A stretch of 31,849 nt of DNA from Mesenet sp031546805 (GTDB taxonomy: Bacteria; Pseudomonadota; Alphaproteobacteria; Rickettsiales; Anaplasmataceae), in the NCBI GenBank assembly GCA_031546805.1, contig JAVBJW010000058.1:1-31849 (forward strand), in the 5' to 3' direction. The translations under genes were made by a program, and so were the position numbers. Position 1 is the stretch's first letter. Each line of letters opens with the position of its first letter. Under the pieces are notes generated by a model that did no database searches, had not been told where the DNA came from, and saw only the letters and a program-made list of their open reading frames with translations. Below are positions 7,636 through 15,192 of this stretch, in pieces.

Positions 7636-8089
7636 TCATTTTACTTTATTCAATATACAGCCTAAGTTTGATATTGATTTAAGTCTATTGGAAAAAAAAT
7701 ATATTGAACTAAGCAAAACTTTTCATCCTGATAACTGTACTTTAAATGACGAAAAACCTCTAGCAGTAACAAAAACTATAAATGTCAATAAAGCTTATGA
7801 AATTTTAAAATCACCACTAAAAAGGGCGGAATACTTACTGCATTTATTTAGTGCTGAAAATATTGATAATCATAGTTCTGAAATTCTTGAAGAATCAATG
7901 CAGATTAGAGAAGCTATCTTCGATGGGATTGATAGAAAAACTTTGATTCAGACTATTAGCAATAAAATAAAAGACTGCATTGAAAATCTAAAAAACGCTT
8001 TTGCAGATAAAGACCTAAACAAAGCTATGATACAATCTTCCAGACTTAAATATTTAAATAAATCGTACGAAGAGGTAAAATGGAATTAA
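7628..8089 (+). CDS. hscB: Fe-S assembly co-chaperone HscB
   Basis: HscB is the J-domain partner that brings IscU to HscA and stimulates its ATPase. From the ATG at 7628 the protein has 153 residues, close to the family length of about 170. The J domain fills residues 1-72 with the HPD motif at 33-35, and a three-helix IscU-binding domain follows (about 88-150). The open frame extends upstream to 7550, but that part is an out-of-frame reading of iscA. The ATG at 7628 overlaps the iscA stop by 8 bp and fits translational coupling. Its own end overlaps hscA by 10 bp. Confidence 0.9.
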   Translation: MSDHFTLFNIQPKFDIDLSLLEKKYIELSKTFHPDNCTLNDEKPLAVTKTINVNKAYEILKSPLKRAEYLLHLFSAENIDNHSSEILEESMQIREAIFDGIDRKTLIQTISNKIKDCIENLKNAFADKDLNKAMIQSSRLKYLNKSYEEVKWN

Positions 8090-9927
8090 TTCAAATATCA
8101 GATCCTTATGCACCTGCAGCATTTGGAATAGATTTTGGTACTACTAACTCTTTAATTGCTTCTGTTGATAGCAATAATAATGTCCATGTTTTTAAAGATC
8201 AATATGGCAAAGAGTTACTTCGTTCTGCAATTTCTTATTCTAATAATAAGATTAAAGTTGGATCTGATATTGATCAATTGAATGCCAATACTATTTATTC
8301 TATAAAACGTCTATTAGGTAAAGGACGTGATGATATTGAAAAAATTGCTGATAAAATTCATTTTAATTATGAAATCAGTAGTGAAAATAATTCTATTAGA
8401 ATCAATCTTGGCAATGGTAAATACCTTACTCCTATTGAAATAGCTGCTGATATCATGAGGGCATTATGTAAAAGAGTTGAAGAGGCACATAATTGCAAGG
8501 TAAGTAAGGCAGTTATTACTGTACCTGCATATTTTGATGATCCAGCAAGGAATGCAATAAAGTATGCAGCAAAATTAGCAGGCATAGAAGTATTACGCCT
8601 AATTAATGAACCAACTGCTGCTGCACTTGCATATGGTATTGAGAAGCACAGTAAAAGCGGAATATATGCTGTTTATGATTTAGGTGGTGGTACATTTGAT
8701 ATATCAATACTGAAGCTGCATGAAGGAGGGGTATTTCAAGTGCTTGCTGTTGGTGGAGATGTATGTTTAGGTGGAGATGATTTTGATGCTCTGCTTGCTA
8801 AATTTATACTCGATAAGTATAGAAAAGCATTTAAGGATGAGATAATTGAGCTAAGTGCTGTACAACAAAGACAACTTCCCATTGAAGCACGTTCTGTAAA
8901 AGAGTTTTTAAGTACGCATGAGAAGGGAATTTTTAATTTTCATATAAATAATAACCCATTTGAATGTGAAATTACAAAAAGCGAGTTTGAGGTTCTGATA
9001 ACAGATTTAGTTGATAGGACAACTAACATTGTCATAAATACGATATATGATGTTAATTTAAACATAAATGATATTAAAGGAGTTATTTTAGTAGGTGGCT
9101 CAACCAGGGTTCCTATGGTACAAAATTCTCTTAGCAAAATCTTTCCTGATAAATTATTGGATGATATTGATCCAGAGAAAGCTGTAGTTATTGGTGCAGC
9201 GAGGCAAGCACATTATTTAACTTCTAGTGTTAAAGGCAAAGGACTTTTAATCGATGTTTTACCTCTATCTTTAGGGATAGAAACTATGGGAGAGATAGTT
9301 GAAAAAATTATACCAAGGAATACACCTCTCCCAGCTTCAGAAGTACAAGAATTTACAACTTATGTTGATGGACAAACAGCAATGACAATACACGTTCTTC
9401 AAGGTGAGCGTGAAATGGTTAAGCAAAATAAATCACTTGCAAAATTTGAACTTAAAGGAATTCCACCGCTTTCAGCTGGTAGAGCAAAAGTTAAAATTGA
9501 GTTTAAAGTTGATGTTGATGGTATACTTCATGTTACAGCAGAAGAATCTACTACAGGTATTCAACAAGAAGTTGTTGTTAACTCTAATTTTGGCTTAACC
9601 CAAAAGGAAATAGAAGATATGATAACTGCGTCAATAGAAAATTTTAACGAAGATATGGAGAAAAGATCTCTTGCTGAAGCTAAAATTAGTAACAGGCATT
9701 TTATTGAAATAGTTGACGAAGCAGTAAAACATTGTGATGATTTAGTAGGAGGTTTAGAGTTAAAAGAAATCTTAAGTTCGTTAGAACATGCAAAAGAAGT
9801 GTTGTTAGAGTCAGATTTAAGTAAGATTACTGGTGCTATTGCTGATTTAAAAACAAAATCTTCTGAGTTATTAAAAAGAAAAGCAAATAAAAATTTACAT
9901 AACACAATATCAATTAAAAGATATTGA
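8080..9927 (+). CDS. hscA: Fe-S assembly chaperone HscA (Hsp70 family)
   Basis: This specialised Hsp70 binds the LPPVK motif of IscU and promotes cluster transfer with HscB. At 615 residues it matches E. coli HscA. The nucleotide-binding domain starts with GIDFGTTNS at 16-24, followed by NEPTAAALAYG near 182 and DLGGGTFD near 204. The substrate-binding domain starts after about residue 380 and includes VLQGERE, followed by a helical lid. The N-terminal phosphate-1 motif begins after about 15 residues, as in HscA rather than DnaK, and there is no glycine-rich tail. It is translationally coupled to hscB. Confidence 0.96.
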   Translation: MELIQISDPYAPAAFGIDFGTTNSLIASVDSNNNVHVFKDQYGKELLRSAISYSNNKIKVGSDIDQLNANTIYSIKRLLGKGRDDIEKIADKIHFNYEISSENNSIRINLGNGKYLTPIEIAADIMRALCKRVEEAHNCKVSKAVITVPAYFDDPARNAIKYAAKLAGIEVLRLINEPTAAALAYGIEKHSKSGIYAVYDLGGGTFDISILKLHEGGVFQVLAVGGDVCLGGDDFDALLAKFILDKYRKAFKDEIIELSAVQQRQLPIEARSVKEFLSTHEKGIFNFHINNNPFECEITKSEFEVLITDLVDRTTNIVINTIYDVNLNINDIKGVILVGGSTRVPMVQNSLSKIFPDKLLDDIDPEKAVVIGAARQAHYLTSSVKGKGLLIDVLPLSLGIETMGEIVEKIIPRNTPLPASEVQEFTTYVDGQTAMTIHVLQGEREMVKQNKSLAKFELKGIPPLSAGRAKVKIEFKVDVDGILHVTAEESTTGIQQEVVVNSNFGLTQKEIEDMITASIENFNEDMEKRSLAEAKISNRHFIEIVDEAVKHCDDLVGGLELKEILSSLEHAKEVLLESDLSKITGAIADLKTKSSELLKRKANKNLHNTISIKRY

Positions 9928-9946
9928 AAATAAATTAAAGGACATT

Positions 9947-10297
9947 ATGCCAACTATAACATTCATTTTACCAGATGGAAGTAAAAAAACTTATGATGCT
10001 CATGAAGGTGAGACATTATTAAATCTAGCACATAGAAGCGATCCAGATTTACTAGAAGGTGCATGTGAGGGATCACTTGCTTGTTCTACATGTCACGTTA
10101 TTGTTGAGCAAGAATCTTATGATACTGTAGAAAAGAATAATCCAATATCTGATGATGAAAATGATATGTTGGATTTAGCATTTGGCTTAACAGAAACTTC
10201 AAGACTTGGCTGTCAAATTAAAATTACCAAAGAAATTGATGGGTTATGCGTGCGTATACCAAGTGGTACACGTAATATATCACTAGACAAAAAATAA
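9947..10297 (+). CDS. fdx: [2Fe-2S] ferredoxin of the isc operon
   Basis: This is an adrenodoxin-type ferredoxin supplying electrons for cluster assembly. It has 116 residues, with ligands Cys40, Cys46, Cys49 (C-x5-C-x2-C) and Cys89 (LGCQI). The beta-grasp start TITFILPDGSKKTYDAHEG is typical. AAAGGA is the ribosome-binding site. It sits 19 bp after hscA, in the usual isc order. Confidence 0.96.
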   Translation: MPTITFILPDGSKKTYDAHEGETLLNLAHRSDPDLLEGACEGSLACSTCHVIVEQESYDTVEKNNPISDDENDMLDLAFGLTETSRLGCQIKITKEIDGLCVRIPSGTRNISLDKK

Positions 10298-10307
10298 GGA
10301 AGGAACA

Positions 10308-11441
10308 ATGCGCAAGTCTTTATGTACTATAGCTATAATCTTATTGTTCTTTGCTATTTATGGCGGGTTATGGTTCTATACTGCCAGTAAAACAAAAAGT
10401 TTGCTGCAAAAAATTCCATCCTATGCAAAATTTTATGGAATTGAATTTACTTATGATGACATTGCTACTTACGGTTTTCCTTTTAATTTAAAACTGCATG
10501 TGAAAAATCCAAGATTTACTGCATATAACACCCAATCAATTTCTGTTAAATCAGACTCTATATTGCTCAAATATAGACCACTTAGTAAGTGGTTATCTAT
10601 ATATTTTCCAAGTAATGCAATAGATATTGCTGTAGTTAATAATCAAGAAGATAGTATTACTTATAGTGATATTAAGTTGGAAAATTATAATGTAGTTTGT
10701 AATGCTGATGGATTGGCTTTTATTTCAAGGTTAAATAAGCTACCTTTTTTACTGCAAATAAAAAGTGGCTCTGGTATTGCAGATTATATTAATCTACTCA
10801 GATATGAAGATCGTGGACTAAATTGCACAGCCTTAAGTAGCAGTCAAGAGAACATTGGTACAAGGATAAGCCAGGGCAATCATCTGCAATTAGCATTTGA
10901 TAAAAAATCTGATGAACATGTAAAATTGAATATTGATTCTCATATTAGCAAGTACACTGAGATTAAAAATCAAGTTAGTAATAATTATCCAGATATTGAC
11001 GTAAATTTTGACCTTGAGATTTTAAGTGGACAATCATTTGCCAAATTAAATTTTGATATAGGAAAATTTTTAATTAATGGTGATGATTTTTCTATTAACA
11101 TAAATGGACAATTACATGATTTAACCATGTCAACCTTTTCACACTCATTTAGAGATGAAGTTAATATTGATATGCTAAATTATAAAAAATGCATATCCTT
11201 TTTAGTTGATAGGTATTCACTTTCTAGTGATTCTCAGGCTATTAATGATATTCAGGAATTAGTTTTTAATGCTGCACAAAAGATAAATGATAACGATGTC
11301 AGAATTACATTAAATTATAACGATAATGATAGAGCAGTGTTTATTGGTAACATGCGCCTTGATAATTTTATAGGCAAAGTACGTGAAATATATAGTGTAG
11401 AAGAAAAAAATGTTAATAAAGATGAGAATACTGATAATTAG
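10308..11441 (+). CDS. DUF2125-like membrane-anchored protein
   Basis: This 377-residue protein has one N-terminal hydrophobic segment (about residues 5-25) and a long, mostly beta-rich body probably in the periplasm. ATYGFPFNLKLHVKNPRF (about 54-71) matches the GFPF signature of the alphaproteobacterial DUF2125 family, whose function I do not know. An AAGGAAG ribosome-binding site lies before the ATG. It starts 10 bp after fdx and overlaps ccmH, so it is probably co-transcribed with the isc genes. Whether it has any role in cluster biogenesis cannot be told. Confidence 0.75.
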   Translation: MRKSLCTIAIILLFFAIYGGLWFYTASKTKSLLQKIPSYAKFYGIEFTYDDIATYGFPFNLKLHVKNPRFTAYNTQSISVKSDSILLKYRPLSKWLSIYFPSNAIDIAVVNNQEDSITYSDIKLENYNVVCNADGLAFISRLNKLPFLLQIKSGSGIADYINLLRYEDRGLNCTALSSSQENIGTRISQGNHLQLAFDKKSDEHVKLNIDSHISKYTEIKNQVSNNYPDIDVNFDLEILSGQSFAKLNFDIGKFLINGDDFSININGQLHDLTMSTFSHSFRDEVNIDMLNYKKCISFLVDRYSLSSDSQAINDIQELVFNAAQKINDNDVRITLNYNDNDRAVFIGNMRLDNFIGKVREIYSVEEKNVNKDENTDN

Positions 11442-11781
11442 TTTTTTAATTCCCCTTTTTGCTGCATATTCTTTTGTTTTAGATGAAAAACTAAGTAATT
11501 ATGAGATGGAAAAACGTGCTGTTAATTTATTTAAAATTATAAAATGTCTTGTTTGTGCAGGTGAATCTTTACACGAATCTCAATCACAATTAGCTTGCAA
11601 CATGCGTGCAATAATACGTGAAAAAATTAGTAATGGTTATAGTGATGGTCAAATCATTTCAGATTTAAGGCTTTCCTATGGTGATCAGATTATTAATGCA
11701 CCACCTTTAAAAATCAATACTTATATACTGTGGGCTTTGCCAATATTAATCTTCCTTGTTGGTATTGTGGTAATTGTATAG
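11422..11781 (+). CDS. ccmH: cytochrome c biogenesis protein CcmH
   Basis: CcmH is a periplasm-facing thioredoxin-like protein that reduces apocytochrome c cysteines for haem attachment. From the ATG at 11422 the product has 119 residues. It begins with a signal or anchor segment (MRILIISFLIPLFAAYSFVL), then the short three-helix domain with the redox motif Cys42-Leu-Val-Cys45, and ends in a transmembrane helix (about 97-119), as in short CcmH/CycL proteins. An upstream ATG at 11410 is possible but adds four residues before the signal. Both starts overlap the DUF2125 gene. Confidence 0.88.
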   Translation: MRILIISFLIPLFAAYSFVLDEKLSNYEMEKRAVNLFKIIKCLVCAGESLHESQSQLACNMRAIIREKISNGYSDGQIISDLRLSYGDQIINAPPLKINTYILWALPILIFLVGIVVIV

Positions 11782-11805
11782 TATATCTAAAGATATACTA
11801 TACAA
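11774..11805 (+). terminator. perfect inverted repeat at the end of the isc-ccmH cluster
   Basis: The arm TTGTATAGTATATCT (11774-11788) pairs perfectly with 11791-11805 around AA. The left arm includes the ccmH stop codon. There is no GC-rich stem or clear T run, so it is an unusual terminator candidate, or else a palindromic element. It is the only strong hairpin after the operon. Confidence 0.5.
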
Positions 11806-11847
11806 GCTTTAGACCATATTTAAAATCTCAAGAAACAAGGTAAAAAA

Positions 11848-12006
11848 TAGACTTCTTTCAAAATTGACAAAGAATTGGAATAAAATCATGCATTTAAAAC
11901 CCAAATTCTGGATTAGCTAGCAAAGAAAGAGCAAGAAATAGAAGGTTTTTTGAGTTTCAAGGAATATAAGAAGAAGAGAAAAGATATGAACCAAAGCATT
12001 TAGTAG
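11848..12006. mobile_element. decayed insertion-sequence scrap with an IS5-like end
   Basis: AGACTTCTTTCAAAATTG near 11851 resembles the IS5-type end AGACCTCTTTCGAAACTC found at about 12005-12022. The DNA between the two has short coding-like stretches broken by stops. It appears to be an older element fragment abutting the next relic. Confidence 0.3.
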
Positions 12007-12190
12007 ACCTCTTTCGAAACTCATATAGACAATTTTAAATTGTAGATAGCGGCAAATAGGTTGAACTGAAGCGTTTTCGTCTATTTCGATATCTATCTGC
12101 TTGAATCTTTCTATATGACGTTTTCAACCTCCACTCTTTTGCTCATAAGCTCTTTGCGCCATGGCAATGCAAAATCTGGATGTTTTATTA
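12003..12190 (-). mobile_element. 3' end of an IS5-family transposase with terminal repeat, decayed
   Basis: On the minus strand, successive frames read LPWRKELMSKRVEVENVI, then RYRNRRKRF, then QFNLFAAIYNLKLS. These are the typical C-terminal motifs of a common IS5-type transposase, here broken by frameshifts. Just after them lies GAGTTTCGAAAGAGGTCT (minus strand), the likely terminal repeat. The same transposase type is seen at about 29970-30425 and 23880-23960. It is not functional. Confidence 0.6.
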
Positions 12191-12780
12191 TTCAACCCAT
12201 CTTACAAAAGATCCAAATTCAAAGGATAGAGAAGAGATAAAAAACAGAATGTAGAATGGAAAATTCTAGCAGATGTCACAGATACAGCGGTCAAAAGACA
12301 GTAAAAGATGGAAAAGCTACTCTGGAAAAAAGAAAATAACCACCATAAAAACCGAAATTGTGATCGAAGAAAGAGGACAAATTCTATCGATTTCAAGATC
12401 TCATTGCGGGAGAATTCATGACTTTAAGATACGGAAACATTATGCCAGTAGATAGCATAAAATATGCTGATTCTGGTTATCAGGGTTGGCAAAAATTGCA
12501 GAGCAATGTCGTAATTCCGTATAAAAAATACCGTAAAAAACCACTTACACCGGAGCAAAAGGATCATAATAGGCAGCTTTCGTCGTTTAGGATGAGAGTG
12601 GAAAATAAGATTCGAGAATATTTAAAATTATGTCTCATGTTTACCGTAATTTTCAGAAAAAATATAATTTGAGATTTAATATTATTGCTGAAATTGTTAA
12701 TTTGATGCATGCTTTTCAATTAATTTCATTTTTTGATCTCTTCCTCCGTTTTACTAATAGTTCGTTTCTCATAGGGGTCT
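12190..12780 (+). mobile_element. IS5-family (IS1031-like) transposase pseudogene
   Basis: Plus-strand frames give ILADVTDTAVKR, then SKDSKRWKSYSGKKK...IVIEERGQILSISRSH, then VDSIKYADSGYQGWQKLQ and KKPLTPEQKDHNRQLSSFRM, ending NLRFNIIAEIVNLMHAF near 12716. These are parts of the DDE domain of a Wolbachia-type IS5 transposase. At least two or three frameshifts separate them and the N-terminal part is missing. A degenerate end lies around 12752-12780. It joins the opposite-facing relic at 12003-12190. Confidence 0.75.
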
Positions 12781-12921
12781 TATGATGGTGATAATAGCAT
12801 AGCTATTGATGCAGAGACAATAAAGCTTCTATTGGACGATTTGCTTTGCTTATATGACCAAGATTCATTGCAGGATGGTGTGCAGATTACCGATGGACTT
12901 TCCTATATTGATATGAGGTAA
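12775..12921 (+). pseudogene. C-terminal remnant of an unidentified gene truncated by an IS
   Basis: Right after the IS end an open frame of 48 codons with no start codon reads GSYDGDNSIAIDAETIKLLL and ends in SYIDMR followed by TAA at 12919-12921. Composition is coding-like and clean. I do not recognise the parent gene and see no matching N-terminal part on the other side of the IS relics. Confidence 0.45.
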
Positions 12922-12940
12922 CTAAAAAGAGTAAATCAAT

Positions 12941-12972
12941 TATAAGGAGCCTCTGTTTTGAGGCTCCTTATA
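12941..12972. terminator. bidirectional-looking terminator hairpin downstream of gatB
   Basis: TATAAGGAGCCTC (12941-12953) pairs perfectly with 12960-12972 around TGTTTT. The stem contains a GC-rich core (GGAGCC). It lies 14 bp after the gatB stop on the minus strand. A T-rich run follows further on rather than immediately. Confidence 0.75.
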
Positions 12973-12986
12973 GATTAGTAAAATTT

Positions 12987-14438
12987 TTAGGATTGGAGGC
13001 CACCTAATTTCTCCTTAAATATTGCATTGACAAGTTCTGGATTTGCCTTGCCTTTTGTTTCCTTCATAACTTCGCCAACGAAAAAGCCAAACAATTTTTC
13101 TTTGCCACTTTTATATTCCAATACTTTATCTACATGCATATTTAATACATTGTCTACAGCTAGCATTATCTCACCTTTATCAGTGATTTGTTTTAAGCCT
13201 TGCTTTTCAATGAGTAAAACTGCAGACTCACCAGTTGTAAACATATGATCAAATACCTGCTTAGCCATTTTATTTGAAATGGTATTATCAACAACAAAAT
13301 CTAAAAGTTCAGAAAGATCAGATGCTTTAACTGGAGACTGTGTTATACTAAGGCCAGCTTTGTTTAGACGAGCAAAAAGCTCAACTGTAACCCAAGTTAC
13401 AGCAATTTTGGGATTATGTTTTTTTATCAACTCTTCAAAGTAATCAGCTGCATCTTTATCAGAGATAATTACGTTTGCATCATACTCACTAATACCTAGT
13501 TCTTGTATATAGCGCTTTTTCTTATCATCAGGAGATTCAGGTAGGGTCAACATAATAGCAGTTACAGTTTCTTGAGTTATTGCAACCGGTAGTAAATCTG
13601 GTTCAGGAAAATAGCGATAATCAAGAGCATTTTCCTTACTACGCATAACTTTTGTTTGACCAAGGTCAACATTAAATAACATAGTATCTTGACTGACTTC
13701 TCCTCCACCTTCTAAAATTTCAATTTGTCTATACGCTTCATATTCTATTGCCTGCATAATGTAGCGTATTGAATTTAGATTCTTTATTTCGCAGCGTATG
13801 CCAAGTTCTTGGCTACCAAGTTGGCGAACGGAAATATTTGCATCACAACGCAACGAACCCTTCTCCATATCGCCATCGCAAGTTCCTACGTAGCGCAGAA
13901 TCAATCTTAATTTTTTCATGTACTCTGCAGCTTCTTCTGGAGATCTAATATCCGGTTCAGAAACTATTTCCATTAGGGCAATGCCAGCACGGTTTAAATC
14001 TATATATGTCTTATCCTCATGCATGCTTTTTCCTGCATCTTGCTCTAAATGGATCCTTGCAACTCTAATTTCTTTGTTATTTTCATTTAAAAATATCTTA
14101 CCATTTTTAACTATGGGCTCATAAAATTGAGTTATTTGATATCCTTGTGGCAAGTCAGGATAAAAGTAATTTTTTCTATCAAAAAAAGAGTTTAAATTAA
14201 TTTCTCCAAATAAAGCAAGACCGCTGCGGATAGCTTGTTCTATACAATAATAATTCAGCACTGGCATAGCCCCTGGCATAGCCGCATCTATTAGTGAGAC
14301 ATGTGTATTTGGCTCTGCACCAAATTCGGTTGATGAACTAGAAAATAACTTAGAATTTGAAGAAACTTGAGCATGCACTTCAAGTCCAACTACCATTTCC
14401 CACTTATGATCTTTTCCTTCTATAATTTTCATAGACAA
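12987..14438 (-). CDS. gatB: aspartyl/glutamyl-tRNA amidotransferase subunit B
   Basis: GatB is the tRNA-binding and kinase subunit of GatCAB, which converts Glu-tRNA(Gln) and Asp-tRNA(Asn) to the amide forms. The 483 residues match the family. VVGLEVHAQVSS at 16-27 and DYRYFPEPDLLPV (about residue 275) are GatB signatures. The C-terminal YqeY-like region ends GKANPELVNAIFKEKLGG. The second ATG (MKIIEG) is an alternative start two codons in. gatA and gatC are not adjacent. The gene is closed by the hairpin at 12941-12972. Confidence 0.95.
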   Translation of the reverse strand: MSMKIIEGKDHKWEMVVGLEVHAQVSSNSKLFSSSSTEFGAEPNTHVSLIDAAMPGAMPVLNYYCIEQAIRSGLALFGEINLNSFFDRKNYFYPDLPQGYQITQFYEPIVKNGKIFLNENNKEIRVARIHLEQDAGKSMHEDKTYIDLNRAGIALMEIVSEPDIRSPEEAAEYMKKLRLILRYVGTCDGDMEKGSLRCDANISVRQLGSQELGIRCEIKNLNSIRYIMQAIEYEAYRQIEILEGGGEVSQDTMLFNVDLGQTKVMRSKENALDYRYFPEPDLLPVAITQETVTAIMLTLPESPDDKKKRYIQELGISEYDANVIISDKDAADYFEELIKKHNPKIAVTWVTVELFARLNKAGLSITQSPVKASDLSELLDFVVDNTISNKMAKQVFDHMFTTGESAVLLIEKQGLKQITDKGEIMLAVDNVLNMHVDKVLEYKSGKEKLFGFFVGEVMKETKGKANPELVNAIFKEKLGGLQS

Positions 14439-14497
14439 TCAAAAACTTATATCTTTATTTATAATAAGCCAAATTTCTATAAATGGAAGAAAGCTTT

Positions 14498-14509
14498 AGC
14501 TACGTAGCT
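14498..14509. promoter_or_regulatory. 12-bp palindrome upstream of gatB
   Basis: AGCTACGTAGCT is a perfect palindrome about 60 bp upstream of the gatB start. It could be an operator or an incidental palindrome. The rest of 14439-14718 is AT-rich, without an ORF or RNA gene that I can see. Confidence 0.2.
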
Positions 14510-14672
14510 TTAATACAATTATAAGTATAGCTATTATATAGAATATTCACTCTTCTGCTGTTAATCTTGTCATATCTCTGATGCTTTTTCAAATTTTGAT
14601 TACTAAAAACCATGATACAATAAAGGAAGATTATAGTACACAAGACGTAAATTTAGTACCACCAATCTGGGG

Positions 14673-14697
14673 ATAGACTATCCATAAGATGGTCTAT
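14673..14697 (-). terminator. weak hairpin downstream of ruvX
   Basis: ATAGACTATC (14673-14682) and GATGGTCTAT (14688-14697) can pair with one mismatch around a 5-base loop. It lies about 20 bp beyond the ruvX stop, so it may end the nrdA-ruvX transcript. No T tract is obvious. Confidence 0.35.
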
Positions 14698-14718
14698 TAT
14701 AGATAAAATGTTAATATA

Positions 14719-15183
14719 TCAGATAAAATTGATTGCATCTAGCGTTTGCTGTAAAATTATTGATGCTGCGATTTTGTCATCAAGCATTTTGGATTTTTGA
14801 TATGATAAATCAGCAACTTTTAATATTTCAATTGCAGCTGATGTTGAGCACCTTTCATCTTGTAAGTATATAATTATACCATGTATTTTAATTATCTTAT
14901 TGGCAAAATCCTGCACCTTTACACACCATATATTTTCCTCACCATCTAACTCCAATGGCAAGCCAATTACCATGGAACTCGCTTCACTTTCTATAAAGAG
15001 CTTATTTAAAAAACCAATATCTTTCCTTGTATTTCGTCTATAGTATACACTATGGGGTGTGGCAATTAGGTTTGTTCTATCACTAAATGCTATACCTATT
15101 ATTTTTCTTCCTAAATCCAAACACATGATACACTTGTCTTTAGGTATAAGTTTTTCAAATTCTTTCAGCTCTCTACAAAGCAT
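14719..15183 (-). CDS. ruvX: YqgF/RuvX-family putative Holliday junction resolvase / rRNA nuclease
   Basis: This 154-residue RNase H-fold protein has the DLGRKIIGIAFSD first-strand motif (about 23-35) with its catalytic Asp, the VIGLPLELDGEE segment, QDERCSTSAA (about 108-117), and a C-terminal DDKIAASIILQ with the final acidic residues. Homologues act in 16S rRNA 5'-end processing and possibly recombination. It starts 9 bp after nrdA and is probably co-transcribed with it. The N-terminus has about 18 extra residues, and the Met at residue 20 is an alternative start. Confidence 0.85.
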   Translation of the reverse strand: MLCRELKEFEKLIPKDKCIMCLDLGRKIIGIAFSDRTNLIATPHSVYYRRNTRKDIGFLNKLFIESEASSMVIGLPLELDGEENIWCVKVQDFANKIIKIHGIIIYLQDERCSTSAAIEILKVADLSYQKSKMLDDKIAASIILQQTLDAINFI

Positions 15184-15192
15184 TTACTTAAC

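Noticed and set aside
12202..12396. Minus-strand ORF across the IS5 relic
   Set aside because: It is the antisense of the transposase DDE region and has no independent support.
14439..14718. Search for a tRNA or small RNA gene between ruvX and gatB
   Set aside because: No cloverleaf, CCA-adjacent stem or T-loop sequence was found. Only a small palindrome and a weak hairpin are present.
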